Shown here: piece by piece, positions 63,101 to 64,000 of the stretch
Numbering within the stretch: the stretch's first letter is position 1
Layout: each line of letters starts with the position of its first letter
Assembly (NCBI RefSeq): GCF_001949145.1
Contig: NW_019091408.1
Coordinates: 314,702 to 378,701 of the forward strand
Length of the DNA: 64,000 bases
Source: Acanthaster planci
Taxonomy: Eukaryota; Echinodermata; Asteroidea; Valvatida; Acanthasteridae
Direction of reading: 5' to 3'
Program-made: the position numbers and the translations under genes
Notes under the pieces: model-generated
Told to the model about the DNA's origin: nothing
The model's database searches: none
Seen by the model: only the letters and a program-made list of their open reading frames with translations

Positions 63101-63915
63101 CTATAGTACAAGGAAATGATACAGTTTACCCTTAAATAAGTGGTATTTACTATATTAACCTTTAATTTATAATGCCTTTTGTTAAAGATCTGATTACATG
63201 TCCGACCGTGATTGGACAGTTAAAAAAAATTGAATATCATGCATAATGAATATGTATGAAACAAAGTGTTTTACTAGTTTAAATTATTTACATAATGCAA
63301 TATTATCTATTCCTTTTTTTCCTACTTTCTTTCTTTGTTTCTTGGGCTGACATGCAAGCCAAACTGTTCTGCGGGATTCAACAACAGATACCAACTGTGA
63401 GAAAAAGGAGAACGTTGAAGTGGTGGCCGACATATTGCACACTTGTGCGTGAATTTGACCACTCTTTTGATGATGAAAACACTACTCCATCTTTGTGGCC
63501 TAGGGTGTTGAGTGCACCTAAGTAGGTGGCAATTTAGGGGTCTATTTCAAGGGCCACATTGACAGTAAACATTCTCCCCCAAAACCCAAACAAACAAACT
63601 ATCATCACAAAACATTCATTTCGTTTTGTTCAGCCACACTTGTTGCCTTCCTTTCACGTAAAACTGGGCTCTTTAACTGAGAACTGATTAAATCAGTCTG
63701 GTGCCTGTCATGGGCCAGAGAAGCAGGCTAAGGTGTTCGCCATAAAAGACTCTACACAGTGCAGGCTTTTGGGACTTTATGTGGCCCTCAACACCCAGAT
63801 ATATGCTGAAGCTAGCAGACAAGCAGTCACTGGTGTGTCAAATGGGGACATCTATAGTCATCAAATTAAAGAATATAGCCATAAGCTGACATGATACATC
63901 TTCCATGAGCCACGC
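57163..63915 (-). other. Long AT-rich noncoding stretch, possibly a 3' UTR of the right-hand gene
   Basis: About 6.7 kb with no recognisable exon on either strand. It is AT-rich, with many AATAAA-like hexamers on the minus strand, and carries a 20-bp minisatellite (61521). The only coding sign is the minus-strand C-terminus ending at 63916. A very long 3' UTR from there to about 57207 is possible but unproven; a shorter UTR plus intergenic DNA explains it equally well. The plus ORF at 63295-63525 has no recognisable family. Confidence 0.4.
61521..61697 (+). repeat. 20-bp minisatellite, 9 units
   Basis: Units of AGGACAGGAACCCAATCTGG, eight of 20 bp and one shortened to 17 bp (61581-61597). 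Variation is mostly CTAG versus CTGG near the unit end, alternating between neighbours, which suggests a higher-order 40-bp period in the right half. Confidence 0.92.
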
Positions 63916-64000
63916 CTACATGAGATTCCTGTAGTAAAGGTCATTCTCCACGTACTTCAAAACTTGGCAATATTTGGTAAAGAAACAGTATGACTGTGGA
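63916..64000 (-). CDS. C-terminal exon of an unidentified protein (5' partial)
   Basis: The minus strand is open from the window edge to a TAG at 63916-63918 and reads KYCQVLKYVENDLYYRNLM before the stop. The composition looks like real protein, and a CCACAG acceptor could sit at 63993-63998, in which case the exon is about 78 bp. I do not recognise the family. The gene extends beyond the right edge. Confidence 0.55.
   Translation of the reverse strand, partial: PQSYCFFTKYCQVLKYVENDLYYRNLM

Noticed and set aside
63295-63525. 76-residue plus-strand ORF with hydrophobic start
   Set aside because: No family recognised, no splice context, and it sits in AT-rich noncoding sequence. A signal-peptide-like start alone is weak evidence.

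Overview
This is eukaryotic genomic DNA from an animal. It has large spaced introns with GT-AG borders, AT-rich noncoding sequence, many short palindromic TACATG repeats, small inverted-repeat transposons, two assembly gaps (1391-1864 and 44786-45525) and two single Ns (46111, 51860). The four recognisable proteins are animal orthologues close to their vertebrate counterparts. The repeat style suggests a marine invertebrate, plausibly a lancelet or another deuterostome; the species itself is inference. No operon, phage, CRISPR or bacterial feature is present.

Layout from left to right. (1) 834-10564, minus: a GGT7-like gamma-glutamyltransferase, 12 exons, with its C-terminal exons beyond the left edge. 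A second possible first exon lies at 14595-14670. (2) 15534-31722, plus: UBTF/UBF, the RNA polymerase I HMG-box factor, 20 exons and 821 codons, with a GC-AG intron. GGT7 and UBTF are divergent around CpG-rich DNA at 14.4-16.1 kb. (3) 34218-42915, minus: KICS2 (C12orf66), a KICSTOR subunit, 11 exons and 466 codons, convergent with UBTF and carrying a probable U12-type intron. (4) 46805-56800, plus: DCAF13 (Sof1), 10 exons and 445 codons, divergent from KICS2. (5) 63916-64000, minus: the last codons of an unidentified gene. Its 3' UTR may fill much of the AT-rich 57.2-63.9 kb stretch.

All exon models were built by hand. Reading frame was carried across every junction, and every internal junction closes in phase. 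UBTF and DCAF13 both serve rRNA production (Pol I transcription and 18S processing) and KICS2 restrains mTORC1, but nothing in the sequence shows that the neighbours are co-regulated.

The most unusual material is in the introns: a nest of TTAA-flanked transposons in DCAF13 intron 5, a five-copy MITE family, a tandemly repeated exon/intron boundary in UBTF intron 3, the U12-type intron of KICS2, and several long palindromes. I found no convincing new multi-gene biological system.
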